In this document: piece after piece, positions 44,007 to 52,087 of the stretch | Layout: every line of letters begins with the position of its first letter | Numbering within the stretch: position 1 is the first letter of the stretch | From: Bradyrhizobium prioriisuperbiae | GTDB taxonomy: Bacteria; Pseudomonadota; Alphaproteobacteria; Rhizobiales; Xanthobacteraceae | Direction of reading: 5' to 3' | Assembly: GCF_032397745.1 (NCBI RefSeq) | Contig: NZ_CP135921.1 | Location: forward strand, 7,056,501 to 7,120,500 | Length of the DNA: 64,000 nt | Notes under the pieces: generated by a model | The model's database searches: none | The model's input: only the letters and a program-made list of their open reading frames with translations | What the model was told of the DNA's origin: nothing | Program-made: the position numbers and the translations under genes

Positions 44007-45320
44007 TCACTTTGCGATTGAACTGAGTGTGGTTGATTGGGTCCAGGCCGATGGATCGAACTCGCCATCCCATTTGGCGACAACGACGGCGGCCACGGCA
44101 TTGCCGATGGTGTTGGTGATCGATCGGCCCAGCGACATGAAACGGTCGACGCCGAGCAACAGCGCCAGCCCCTCCGCCGGAAGGCCTGCGGCAATGACGG
44201 TTGCGGCCAATGCGGCGAAGGCGCCGCCGGTGACCCCGGCCGCGCCCTTGCTGGTGAACAGCATGATGACGAAGACGCTGATCTGCTGCCCGAGTGTCAT
44301 CTCGATCCCGTAGACCTGGGCGATGAACAGTGTGCTCAGCGGCAGGGTCAGCGCCACGCCATCGAGGTTGAAGGAATAGCCCGCGGGAATGACCAGCCCG
44401 GCCACGGCCTGGCCGACGCCGGCCCTGGGCAGCTTCTCCATCATGCCGGGAATCGCCGTCTCGGACGACGAGGTGCCGAGCACCACCAAAAGCTCGGTGC
44501 GCAGCAGCCGCAGCAGGTCGGACAGCCGAATGCCGATGCTGCGGCACAGCACCCCAAGTCCCACGACGATGAAGAGCAGCATCATGACCCAGGCGGTGCC
44601 GACCAGCACGGCGAGCGCATACAAGGTCGCAACGCCGAACTTCGCCACGGTGAAGGCCATGGCGCCGAACGCGCCGATCGGCGCCAGCATCACCACGATA
44701 TGCACCACCTTGAACACCAGTTCGCCGATCCGCTCCAGGCCGTTGCGCAGCGGCACACCGCGCTCGCCGAGCAGCAGCAGGCCGAAACCGCAGAGCAACG
44801 CCAGCACCAGCACCTGCAGGACATCACCGCTGGCGAAGGCGCCGGCAAAACTGTCCGGGATCATGTGCTGGACATAGGCCGACAGCGACGTCATGTGCGC
44901 CTGCGAATAGCGCGCCACCGTCTCCGCCTGTTGCGATGTGGCACGCGCGACGCCTGCGCCCGGCTGCACCCAGTGCACCACGGCGAGGCTGAACAGCAGG
45001 CACGCCGTGGTGACGGCCTCGAAATAAATGAAAGCCTTGAGGCCGATGCGGCCGACCGCCTTCATGTCGCCGACCTGCGCGATGCCGGTGACCACGACCA
45101 CAAAGATCAGTGGCGTGATGGTCATCTTGATCAGCGAAATGAAGACATCGCCCAGCGGCTTGAAATCGACCGCCACCGCGGGAAACAAGGCGCCCGCCAA
45201 TGCGCCCAGGGCCGCGCCGGCCACCACCAGCACATATTGCTCCCGCCAGAACGGCTTGCGGCGTTTCACTGCGGTCTGCGTGGGAACCGATGGATAGAGC
45301 TGCGTCTGCGCGATCTGCAA
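44007..45320 (-). CDS. Dicarboxylate/amino acid:cation symporter (DAACS, DctA-like)
   Basis: A TTG at 45320 is preferred as start: GGGAGGA lies seven bases upstream, whereas the ATG at 45350 has no ribosome site. This gives 437 residues, normal for DctA. About eight hydrophobic helices are seen, with TPLIFVVVVTGIAQVGDMK, the first hairpin region TELLVVLGTSSSETAIPGMM, and GYSFNLDGVALTLPLSTLFIAQ followed by MLFTSKGAAGVTGGAF. These are the substrate- and Na+/H+-binding segments. It probably imports a dicarboxylate used by the PdxA-like and PrpD-like enzymes. It is divergent from a LysR regulator. Confidence 0.9.
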   Translation of the reverse strand: MQIAQTQLYPSVPTQTAVKRRKPFWREQYVLVVAGAALGALAGALFPAVAVDFKPLGDVFISLIKMTITPLIFVVVVTGIAQVGDMKAVGRIGLKAFIYFEAVTTACLLFSLAVVHWVQPGAGVARATSQQAETVARYSQAHMTSLSAYVQHMIPDSFAGAFASGDVLQVLVLALLCGFGLLLLGERGVPLRNGLERIGELVFKVVHIVVMLAPIGAFGAMAFTVAKFGVATLYALAVLVGTAWVMMLLFIVVGLGVLCRSIGIRLSDLLRLLRTELLVVLGTSSSETAIPGMMEKLPRAGVGQAVAGLVIPAGYSFNLDGVALTLPLSTLFIAQVYGIEMTLGQQISVFVIMLFTSKGAAGVTGGAFAALAATVIAAGLPAEGLALLLGVDRFMSLGRSITNTIGNAVAAVVVAKWDGEFDPSAWTQSTTLSSIAK

Positions 45321-45421
45321 TTGGATATCCTCCCACGAAACGACGGCCATGCAGGATGGCTCTATTTTATTCAGGGGCTTGAAGCCGGATTTACATTGGA
45401 CCGGCGGCACGCGCGGGGCTA

Positions 45422-45436
45422 ATGCCGTATTGGCAT
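45422..45436. promoter_or_regulatory. Candidate LysR box ATGCC-N5-GGCAT
   Basis: A perfect 5-base dyad with T-N11-A lies between the symporter and LysR genes, 23 bases before the LysR start. It is a plausible site for autoregulation and for activation of the divergent symporter / PdxA-like / PrpD-like genes. Confidence 0.5.
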
Positions 45437-45458
45437 CATTTCAGGACAAAACGTTATC

Positions 45459-46427
45459 ATGGACCTCATCTGGCTGGAGGACTTCCTCGCCATCGCCGAA
45501 GACGGCGGATTTTCGCGCGCCGCCGAGCGCCGCCATGTCACCCAGCCGGCGCTGAGCCGCCGGATCAAGGCGCTGGAGGACTGGCTGGGAACGCCGCTGT
45601 TCGAACGGAGTTCGCATACCCTGACACTGACGCCCGCGGGCGATGCGTTCCGCTCCGTCGCGGAAGACGTGCTGCGGCGTGTGGTGGCAGGACGCGACGA
45701 AGCGCGCGAGATCGCCCGGCTGAAGGCCGAAACCATCCACTTCGCGGCAACGCACTCCCTGTCGCAGACATTCTTCCCCAACTGGATCCAGCGCGCCGAC
45801 AATGCGAGGGCCGGCGCCGCCGTTCAGCTCGTCGCGGCCAACTTCGCCGGTTGCGAAAAACTGCTGCTCGAGGCGCAGGTCCATTTCATGCTGGCACATT
45901 ACGACATCTCACTGGCGACCCGGCTGGACGTGGATCGCTTTCAGCGCGTCGACCTCGAAACAGACATGCTTATTCCGATCAGTGCGCCCGCCCCGCGGTC
46001 GCAGGCCCGCGGAAGCCGCCGCAAACCGCGGGAGCCGCGCTACACGCTGCCCGGCTCGGCAAAGGCGCCGCTGCCTTATCTCGCCTATCATCCGGGCTCC
46101 GGCGTCGGCCGGATCGTCGCGTCGTTCCTGGCCGCCAAGGCCTCGCCCTGCTGGCTGACCCCGAGCTTCGCGGCCCCGGTCATGCTGCTGGCTGGCATGG
46201 CGCGCGAGGGCCGTGGCATCACCTGGGCGCCACGCAGCCTGGTGCACGAGGATCTCGCCAGCGGACGGCTGCTGCGCGCGGGACCGGAAGACTGGGACAT
46301 CGCCATCCGCATCAGCCTGTTCCGCTCGCGCGCCCGCCTCACCCCGGCCGCGGAGACGTTCTGGAGCGAGGTGCAGAGACTGGAGAAGGATAAGCCGTCG
46401 CCTGGCGCAGCATCGCGGACGCGATGA
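45459..46427 (+). CDS. LysR-family transcriptional regulator
   Basis: The protein has 322 residues. The winged helix is LEDFLAIAEDGGFSRAAERRHVTQPALSRRIKALEDWLGTPLFER. The effector half is less conserved (IHFAATHSLSQTFFPNWIQ, GVGRIVASFLAAK, ITWAPRSLVHEDLASGRL) and resembles the HypT/YjiE branch. An insertion rich in Arg and Pro near residue 185 lies between the effector lobes. It is divergent from the DctA-like gene and is its likely regulator. Confidence 0.9.
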   Translation: MDLIWLEDFLAIAEDGGFSRAAERRHVTQPALSRRIKALEDWLGTPLFERSSHTLTLTPAGDAFRSVAEDVLRRVVAGRDEAREIARLKAETIHFAATHSLSQTFFPNWIQRADNARAGAAVQLVAANFAGCEKLLLEAQVHFMLAHYDISLATRLDVDRFQRVDLETDMLIPISAPAPRSQARGSRRKPREPRYTLPGSAKAPLPYLAYHPGSGVGRIVASFLAAKASPCWLTPSFAAPVMLLAGMAREGRGITWAPRSLVHEDLASGRLLRAGPEDWDIAIRISLFRSRARLTPAAETFWSEVQRLEKDKPSPGAASRTR

Positions 46428-46434
46428 CAGCGTG

Positions 46435-46513
46435 GTAGCTCGGGTGAGCGCAAGCGATACCCGGGATTGATCGTCGCGCACCTCCCGCATATCGCTTCGC
46501 TCATGCGGGCTAC
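46435..46513. repeat. Dispersed palindromic repeat, family A
   Basis: Ends GTAGCTCGGGTGAGCGCAAGC and TCGCTCATGCGGGCTAC. It lies eight bases after the LysR stop, before the convergent DUF1127 gene. Confidence 0.82.
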
Positions 46514-46533
46514 TCTTGCTGACTTGCCATCAG

Positions 46534-46932
46534 CTACATCATATCACGAGACCACCGGCCATCCCTGAGCCTTTCAATCGTTCGGCCAGCGACGATGCGG
46601 TCGATGTCACCGGGGGTCAGGCCGATATCCATCAGCTCTCTGACACTCAGATCGTGCAAACCGACTCGCAACCTCCCGCGTTGGCGCCGCTCTCGAAACG
46701 CATGCCAATATCCCCGGAGCAAGCTCAAGACGCTCCGCGTCGATGCGACTGGTGGTCCGACCGCTTCCTTTTCCGAGAGAGCGTCTCTTAGCACTGCGAT
46801 AGAGGCATCGGGGCACGCCTGGGCCAAAGCATCGCCCGTGGCGTCTTTCACCACAGCGATAGCCAGGTCGACGCGGCGCCCTGCGGCATCGCGCCCGGTC
46901 TCGGATGTGAGGTTTGTCTGTTGGGGTGGCAT
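46534..46932 (-). CDS. DUF1127 (YjiS-like) domain protein
   Basis: The protein has 132 residues. The C-terminal 50 carry the DUF1127 motif: LRGYWHAFRERRQRGRLRVGLHDLSVRELMDIGLTPGDIDRIVA in the protein, with the L-x-x-L-x-D-x-x-L-x-D-I-G-L pattern. The N-terminal 75 residues are not a known domain. Small DUF1127 proteins in alphaproteobacteria affect phosphate and carbon metabolism and bind RNA in some species; this longer version may have an added function. A terminator-like hairpin lies just upstream. Confidence 0.85.
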   Translation of the reverse strand: MPPQQTNLTSETGRDAAGRRVDLAIAVVKDATGDALAQACPDASIAVLRDALSEKEAVGPPVASTRSVLSLLRGYWHAFRERRQRGRLRVGLHDLSVRELMDIGLTPGDIDRIVAGRTIERLRDGRWSRDMM

Positions 46933-47249
46933 CGGATGCTCCTGCTGTTGTGCCGACAGGGAGCATGGCCAAACAAAAGGCCCCGTCCGATGCCGGCGGG
47001 GCCTGGTAAAGATCGCGTCGTCGAATTCCTAGCGCGCGACTCCGTCCATGGCCCAGCGAGAGCGGGTCATATGTTTACGGTTCGCGATGCGCACGACGTT
47101 GATCATCATGTGACGTTACCACGGAGACCGCGCAAAATCAAGGGATGTGCCGGTGCCACTCGCATCCTCGAGGCGAGCTCTCCTGGTCTGACGCAACGTC
47201 TGCTTTATGAACGCGAAGTTCCTGAAAGGGCCACTTCGCGTTCAGCCCA
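46933..47249. other. 317-base intergenic region with a terminator
   Basis: It separates the DUF1127 gene from the MBL-fold gene, both on the minus strand. The only clear structure is the hairpin at 46971-47003. No gene is supported. Confidence 0.5.
46971..47003 (-). terminator. Rho-independent terminator (minus strand)
   Basis: On the minus strand GGCCCCG and CGGGGCC pair across an 11-base loop and are followed by TTTTGTTT. It probably ends the GntR / amidohydrolase / MBL transcript that comes from 47250, 39 bases before the DUF1127 start. Confidence 0.65.
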
Positions 47250-48023
47250 CTAGACTGGCGTCCCGCCCGTGAGATCGATCTTGGTCAGCGTGGTCATGTC
47301 GCGACCGAACCAGGCGGTCAGCATGGCCTTGCGCGTGCCGAGATAATGCGGCTCGTCGCCATCGATCCGCATCGGAATGTCATGTCCGGGCACCACGATG
47401 GTTCCGGGCTTCCCGCGCCACATCCGCCAGATCGCAGCGATGGTGGCGCGACTGACGGCGGCGTCGTAGGTCATGTCGGTGTCGCCGGAAATCAATTCGG
47501 CGCGGTTCTTGGCAGCATCGCCGGTGAAGATCACGTCGCTGTCGCCGCCCGCGACCTTGAAGATCAGGCAGCCCGGTGTGTGTCCTGGTCCGAGATGGGC
47601 CGAGATCCCCGGAAGAACTTCTTCGCCATCTTTGACTTTGACCGCGGTCGGCCAGGTCAGCAGCGCGTTGGCATAGAGCTCGGCGACCGGCGTTTCACCC
47701 CATGGCTCGTCCACCGCCCAGGTCAGTTCGACCTCGCCGATCACGATGCGGGCGTGGCGGAACAGCGTCCAGTTCACCGCATGGTCATAGTGCGAATGGG
47801 TCAGCAGGACATCGGTCACGTCGGTCGGCTTGACACCGCGCTCGGCCAGTCCCGCGATCAGCAGGCCGCGCATGCCGAAATTGCCGGTGTCGATCACGGC
47901 GACGCGGCCATGGCCGCGCACCAGCGCAATGGTGCTCCAGCCGAGCCCGCCATGGCACACCGACTTGCCGGGAAAACCCTGGATCAGAATGTCGATGTCG
48001 TATCCGCCGATGCTCATCTTCAT
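47250..48023 (-). CDS. MBL-fold metallo-hydrolase
   Basis: The protein has 257 residues and no signal peptide. The metal motif is LLTHSHYDHAVNW (HxHxDH), with later ligands in LGPGHTPGC, FTGDAAKNRAEL and VVPGHDIPM. The fold hydrolyses esters, lactones or thioesters; N-acyl homoserine lactonases and glyoxalase II are relatives. It overlaps the amidohydrolase stop by four bases (ATGA), so the two are translated in tandem. A lactone or ester intermediate of the pathway in this locus is the likely substrate, by inference. Confidence 0.9.
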   Translation of the reverse strand: MKMSIGGYDIDILIQGFPGKSVCHGGLGWSTIALVRGHGRVAVIDTGNFGMRGLLIAGLAERGVKPTDVTDVLLTHSHYDHAVNWTLFRHARIVIGEVELTWAVDEPWGETPVAELYANALLTWPTAVKVKDGEEVLPGISAHLGPGHTPGCLIFKVAGGDSDVIFTGDAAKNRAELISGDTDMTYDAAVSRATIAAIWRMWRGKPGTIVVPGHDIPMRIDGDEPHYLGTRKAMLTAWFGRDMTTLTKIDLTGGTPV

Positions 48024-48934
48024 CGTGAAGGCCCCGCAAAATCGTAAAGATCAGCCGGATTGCCGACCAGGATCTGTTCGCGTTCAGGCACTGATGTCCA
48101 GCGCGCCAGCCGATGCAACGCCACCCCGTCGTCGATCGGCTCAAACGGCTCGACGCGGGCCGGATCGCGCTGGGCCCGCGGGCCGCTGCCGGTGTGCGGC
48201 CAGTCCGATCCCCACAGCACGCGGCCGGGATTGGCCGAGATCAACGCACGGACGAGTGGCGCGGCCCCTTCCCCCTCATCGGCCACACCGATGCGATGGG
48301 CCGCCGACAGTTTCACATACACCTTGCCGCTGGTCATGAGACCCAGCACGACGTCGCGCGCCTCGCGTTCACGGCTGAGATCGATCGCGGCATAGGCAAA
48401 ATGATCGAGCACCACCAGCGTCGGCAGCCGCGCCAGCACCGGCGCGATCGCGGCCACCAGTGGCAATCGCGCATGGATCTGGATATGCCAGCCGAGGCCA
48501 CCGACCTGCTCCGCGGTCTGCATCAGAAGCTTTGCGATCACGCCGGGATCGGCGTCGCCATAAGTTTCCAGATTGAGCCGGGCGCCGCGGACTCCCGCCG
48601 CATGCATCCCCCGCAAGTCGCCGGCGGTGAAATTCCAGTCGATCACGGCGACGCCGCGGGCACGCGGCCCGAGTTCGGCGAGTGCGGACAACAGCAGGCC
48701 GTTGTCGGTGCCATAGGGGCTCGGCTGCACCAGCACCACGCGACTTAACCCCAACGCATCGAGGAACTGCGTGAGATCCGTTACCGTGGCCGTCGCTGGC
48801 GTATAGGTGCGCCGTGCCGCCAGCGGAAATCTCGCGGGATCGAACACATGGACGTGGCAATCGCAGGCGCCGGCCGGCAGGACAAAGCCGGGATCGGAGT
48901 GGACGACGCCGAGCGCCAGCCGCTCAGCCGCCAT
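48020..48934 (-). CDS. Amidohydrolase family, 2-pyrone-4,6-dicarboxylate lactonase-like
   Basis: The protein has 304 residues. ACDCHVHVFDPARFPLA carries the HxH, followed by SRVVLVQPSPYGTDNGLLL, GVRGARLNLETYGD, WHIQIHARLPLV, VVLDHFAYA and RVLWGSDWPHTG (final Asp). This order is that of LigI-type lactonases and related TIM-barrel hydrolases acting on dicarboxylate lactones. It overlaps the GntR gene by 11 bases and the MBL gene by four, forming a tight operon. The exact substrate is unknown. Confidence 0.9.
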   Translation of the reverse strand: MAAERLALGVVHSDPGFVLPAGACDCHVHVFDPARFPLAARRTYTPATATVTDLTQFLDALGLSRVVLVQPSPYGTDNGLLLSALAELGPRARGVAVIDWNFTAGDLRGMHAAGVRGARLNLETYGDADPGVIAKLLMQTAEQVGGLGWHIQIHARLPLVAAIAPVLARLPTLVVLDHFAYAAIDLSREREARDVVLGLMTSGKVYVKLSAAHRIGVADEGEGAAPLVRALISANPGRVLWGSDWPHTGSGPRAQRDPARVEPFEPIDDGVALHRLARWTSVPEREQILVGNPADLYDFAGPSR

Positions 48935-49601
48935 GCCGCTGTTCCTCGATCTGGGCGGCCAGCACGAAACGGTGCGAGGCGCGGATGTGTTCGCGCATGC
49001 GCGTTTCGGCTAGGTCAGCATCGCGGCTTTCGATGGCGTCGATGATGGCGCGATGCTCGGTGAGCGCCTCCTTGGTGCGACCGGCGTTGCGCCGTGTGGT
49101 GTGGCCGGCCAGCGCCCGCAGCGCAGTAACGTTTTTGAGATGCGCGATCAGATAGCGGTTGCGCGAACACTCGTGGATCGCGCGGTGCAGCTGCTGATTA
49201 TAGGCCACGCCGGCGATGAGATCGCGCTGGGATTTCTCCTCCAGCGCATGGAGCTGGCGCATGAAGCTGATGTCGGCATCGCCAGCAAACCGCGCGGCCA
49301 GCGAGGCCGCGTCCGCCTCGGCCATTTCCCGCGCGGTGAACAGCTCGGTGATTTCCTGACGCGTCAGCTTGACGATGCGCGCGCCGCGCTGGGCTTCCAT
49401 GACAATGAGGCCATCGGCCTGCAGCCGCTGCAGCGCCTCGCGCACCGGCGTGCGGCTCATGCCGAGCGACAGTGTCAGCTCCACCTCCCGGATCAGCGTC
49501 CCCGGCCGCAGCCGCCCGATCTGGATGTCGGTGAAAATGGTCTCATATGCGCGGACGCTCAGCGACGTATCGCTCTGTTTGGCGTCGGCCTCGGACGGCA
49601 T
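48924..49601 (-). CDS. GntR-family regulator (FadR/FCD type)
   Basis: The start at 49601 follows GGAGGAGAG and gives 225 residues. The winged helix is RAYETIFTDIQIGRLRPGTLIREVELTLSLGMSRTPVREALQRLQADGLI. The all-helical FCD domain follows (TAREMAEADAASLAAR, YNQQLHRAIHECSRNRYLI, EHRAIIDAIESRDADLAETRMREHI) with the Asp/His metal ligands. It heads the minus-strand operon and faces the dehydrogenase operon. The palindrome at 49674 is the obvious operator. Confidence 0.92.
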   Translation of the reverse strand: MPSEADAKQSDTSLSVRAYETIFTDIQIGRLRPGTLIREVELTLSLGMSRTPVREALQRLQADGLIVMEAQRGARIVKLTRQEITELFTAREMAEADAASLAARFAGDADISFMRQLHALEEKSQRDLIAGVAYNQQLHRAIHECSRNRYLIAHLKNVTALRALAGHTTRRNAGRTKEALTEHRAIIDAIESRDADLAETRMREHIRASHRFVLAAQIEEQRHGG

Positions 49602-49673
49602 GCCTCTCCTCCGGAACAGATTCCTGCGGCCCGCACCTTGACGCGGGCGGGTTAATGAATTTAGCTGAATGAC

Positions 49674-49685
49674 GTTGTATACAAC
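49674..49685. promoter_or_regulatory. Candidate GntR/FadR-type operator GTTGTATACAAC
   Basis: A perfect 12-base palindrome with the GTA-TAC core typical of FadR-subfamily sites lies 72 bases before the GntR start and 61 before the Ldh-type start. A second half-site, TATACACAA, follows within a few bases. It suits simultaneous repression of both operons. Confidence 0.65.
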
Positions 49686-49745
49686 TATACACAAAAATCA
49701 AGAACCGCAGGGCGCGCGTCAAAGAGCGCCAAGGGAAGACACAGC

Positions 49746-50795
49746 ATGCCGGAGCCGACCAAACCCATTTCCGTTGCGACGCTTCGTGACGCCGTCACCG
49801 CGATCTTCGCCGCCCACGGCCTCACCGAGACCGATGCCGCGCGCGTGGCCGAATGCCTGGTCGAAGCGGATCTGCGCAACGTGTCGTCGCACGGCATCAA
49901 CCGCATCCCGATCTACACGCGACGGCTGTGCGAAAAGCTGGTGGCGCCGCGGCCGGAGATGGTGCTGACGTGTCCGACGCCGGTGGTGGCGCGGCTCGAC
50001 GGCGGCAACGGCATGGGCTTTCTGGTGGCGACGCGCGCCATGAGCGAGGCGATCGCACGCGCCAAACAATTTGGCGTCGGTGTCGTCTACGCCTCGAACA
50101 GCAATCATTTCGGCATGGCGGCCTGTTATCTGCGGCAAGCGCTGGCCGAGGGCATGGCGGCGATGGTGCTGACCAATGCCTCGCCTGCAATGCCGATCTG
50201 GGGCGGCCGCACGGCGTTTCTCGGCACCAGCCCGTTCGCCATGGCGGCCCCCGGCCCCACGCCGCTGCTGCTGGACATGGCAACGGCGGTGGCGGCGCGC
50301 GGCAAGATCAGGCGCGCGGCGGAGCGCGGCGAGCCGATCCCGCTGGGCTGGGCGCTTGATCCACAGGGCCAGCCGACCACCGACGCAGAGGCCGGCTATC
50401 GCGGCATCGTGCTGCCGGTGGGCGGACCGAAGGGCTCGGGGCTGTCGTTGATGATGGAAGCGTTCGCCGGCGTGATGTCGGGTGCGGCGTTCGGCGGCGA
50501 GGTCGGCAACCAGTACAAGGATTTCGAAACGCCGCAGAATGTCGGCCATTTCATCCTGGCGCTGAAGCCGGACCTGTTCGCACCCGACCAGAGCTATAGT
50601 GCGCGCATGGACGCGCTGGTCTCGCGCGCCAAGGCCACACCGCGTGCCGCCGGCTATGACGAGATCCTGATGCCCGGCGAACCCGAGGAACGCATGGCGG
50701 AAAAGCGCCGCCGCGACGGCCTCAATATTCCTCCGGCCGACCTCGACATGCTTCGCACCGAAGCGACGCAAGCCGGCCTCACCCCGTCCCTCTGA
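49746..50795 (+). CDS. Ldh/MDH2-family NAD(P)-dependent 2-hydroxyacid dehydrogenase
   Basis: The protein has 349 residues. The type-2 malate/L-lactate dehydrogenase fold shows VSSHGINRIPIYTRRL (catalytic His), GVVYASNSNHFGMAACYLRQA, NASPAMPIWGGRTAFLGTSPFA and LPVGGPKGSGLSLMMEAFAG. The family oxidises malate, sulfolactate, ureidoglycolate or sugar-acid-derived 2-hydroxy acids. It is the first gene of the plus-strand operon behind the GntR operator and is followed by a LeuB-like dehydrogenase, so the pair may act successively on one hydroxy acid. Confidence 0.92.
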   Translation: MPEPTKPISVATLRDAVTAIFAAHGLTETDAARVAECLVEADLRNVSSHGINRIPIYTRRLCEKLVAPRPEMVLTCPTPVVARLDGGNGMGFLVATRAMSEAIARAKQFGVGVVYASNSNHFGMAACYLRQALAEGMAAMVLTNASPAMPIWGGRTAFLGTSPFAMAAPGPTPLLLDMATAVAARGKIRRAAERGEPIPLGWALDPQGQPTTDAEAGYRGIVLPVGGPKGSGLSLMMEAFAGVMSGAAFGGEVGNQYKDFETPQNVGHFILALKPDLFAPDQSYSARMDALVSRAKATPRAAGYDEILMPGEPEERMAEKRRRDGLNIPPADLDMLRTEATQAGLTPSL

Positions 50796-50824
50796 TCACT
50801 CTCTGAGAAGCAAAGCACCCGACC

Positions 50825-51883
50825 ATGAAACTCGTTGTTCTTCCCGGTGACGGCATCGGCCCCGAAATCACGGCAGTGACCATGGCCGTGCTCGATGCCG
50901 CTGCTAGCCGCCATGGCCTCGCCTTCGAGATCGAACAGCACGATGTCGGCCATGCCAGCCTCGCCCGTCACGGCACAACGGTGCGCCCGGATCTCTTGGA
51001 GCAGGTGCGCCGCGCCGACGGCTTCATCCTGGGACCGACCGCCACCTTCGATTTCAAGGATGAAGCAAAGGGACAGATCAACCCGTCGAAATTCTTCCGC
51101 AAGTCGCTGGACCTGTTCGCCAACGTCCGGCCGGCCCGCACCTACAAGGGCCTGAAGGCGCCGGTCGGCGACTTCGACCTGATCGTGGTGCGCGAGAACA
51201 CCGAAGGCTTCTACGCCGACCGCAATCTTGAACAGGGCGGCAGCGAAATGCTGGTGACGCGGGACGTGGTGATCTCTCTGCGGCGCATCACACGTCTGTG
51301 TTGCGAGCGCATCGCGCACGCCGCCTGCGCCCTCGCCGCACGCCGGCGCAAGCGCCTCACCGTGGTGCACAAGGCCAATGTGCTGAAAATCGCCGACGGG
51401 ATGTTTCTCGAGATCTGCCGCGAGGCGGCGACGCATTATCCCGGGCTCGCCGTCGACGAAATCCTGGTGGATGCCATGATGGCGCATGTGGTGCGCAACC
51501 CGGCCCGGTTCGATGTGATCGTCACCACCAACATGTTCGGCGACATCCTGTCGGATCTGACGGCCGAGCTGTCCGGCAGCCTCGGTCTCGGCGGCTCGCT
51601 CAACGCCGGGCTTGCGCATGCCATGGCGCAGGCGGCGCACGGCTCGGCGCCTGACATTGCGGGGCGCGACATCGCCAACCCGGCCTCGCTGATCCTGTCC
51701 GCCGCGCAACTTTTGGAATGGCACGGCGCGCGCAGGGATCAACCGCGCTTTGTCGAAGCCGCCCGCGGGATTGACGCCGCCCTCGCCGCTGCGATCGCGG
51801 CAGGACATGCGACGCGGGATTTAGGAGGCAACCTCGGCACTGCGGCGTTCGGGCAGCGTGTGGCGGAGATCGTTCGCGGTTAG
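50825..51883 (+). CDS. Isocitrate/isopropylmalate dehydrogenase-family protein
   Basis: The protein has 352 residues. VVLPGDGIGPEITAVTMAV begins the fold; LFANVRPARTYKG, LIVVRENTEGFYADR, VVHKANVLKIADGMF, VDAMMAHVVRNPARFDVIVTTNMFGDILSDLTAELSG and HGSAPDIAGRDIANPASLILSAA give the substrate, metal and NAD sites. It belongs to the beta-decarboxylating hydroxyacid dehydrogenases. The length and the catabolic setting suggest a tartrate- or homoisocitrate-like substrate rather than leucine biosynthesis. It is 29 bases behind the Ldh-type gene. Confidence 0.92.
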   Translation: MKLVVLPGDGIGPEITAVTMAVLDAAASRHGLAFEIEQHDVGHASLARHGTTVRPDLLEQVRRADGFILGPTATFDFKDEAKGQINPSKFFRKSLDLFANVRPARTYKGLKAPVGDFDLIVVRENTEGFYADRNLEQGGSEMLVTRDVVISLRRITRLCCERIAHAACALAARRRKRLTVVHKANVLKIADGMFLEICREAATHYPGLAVDEILVDAMMAHVVRNPARFDVIVTTNMFGDILSDLTAELSGSLGLGGSLNAGLAHAMAQAAHGSAPDIAGRDIANPASLILSAAQLLEWHGARRDQPRFVEAARGIDAALAAAIAAGHATRDLGGNLGTAAFGQRVAEIVRG

Positions 51884-51930
51884 CGGAGATAGGCACGCAG
51901 CTCAGGAAATTGGACTGCATTGTTTTAGCT

Positions 51931-52017
51931 CGTCATCACCGGGCTCGTCCCGGTGATCCCGCTTAGGGACGCACTGCCCTCCTAAGCGGGGTTGCCGGGA
52001 CAAGCCCGGCAACGACA
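51931..52017. repeat. Interrupted inverted repeat, family C
   Basis: CGTCATCACCGGGCTCGTCC and TTGCCGGGACAAGCCCGGCA flank GCTTAGGGACGCACTGCCCTCCTAAGC, itself a hairpin. It shares the TTAGGGACGCACTG block and arm type with 616-730. It lies inside the GntR-controlled operon before the MFS gene. Confidence 0.8.
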
Positions 52018-52087
52018 AAGGAAAGTGCATCACGCCTCCTCCAAATGAGGAGAAAAATTCAATAACGAAAAACATTGGGAGCGGAAC

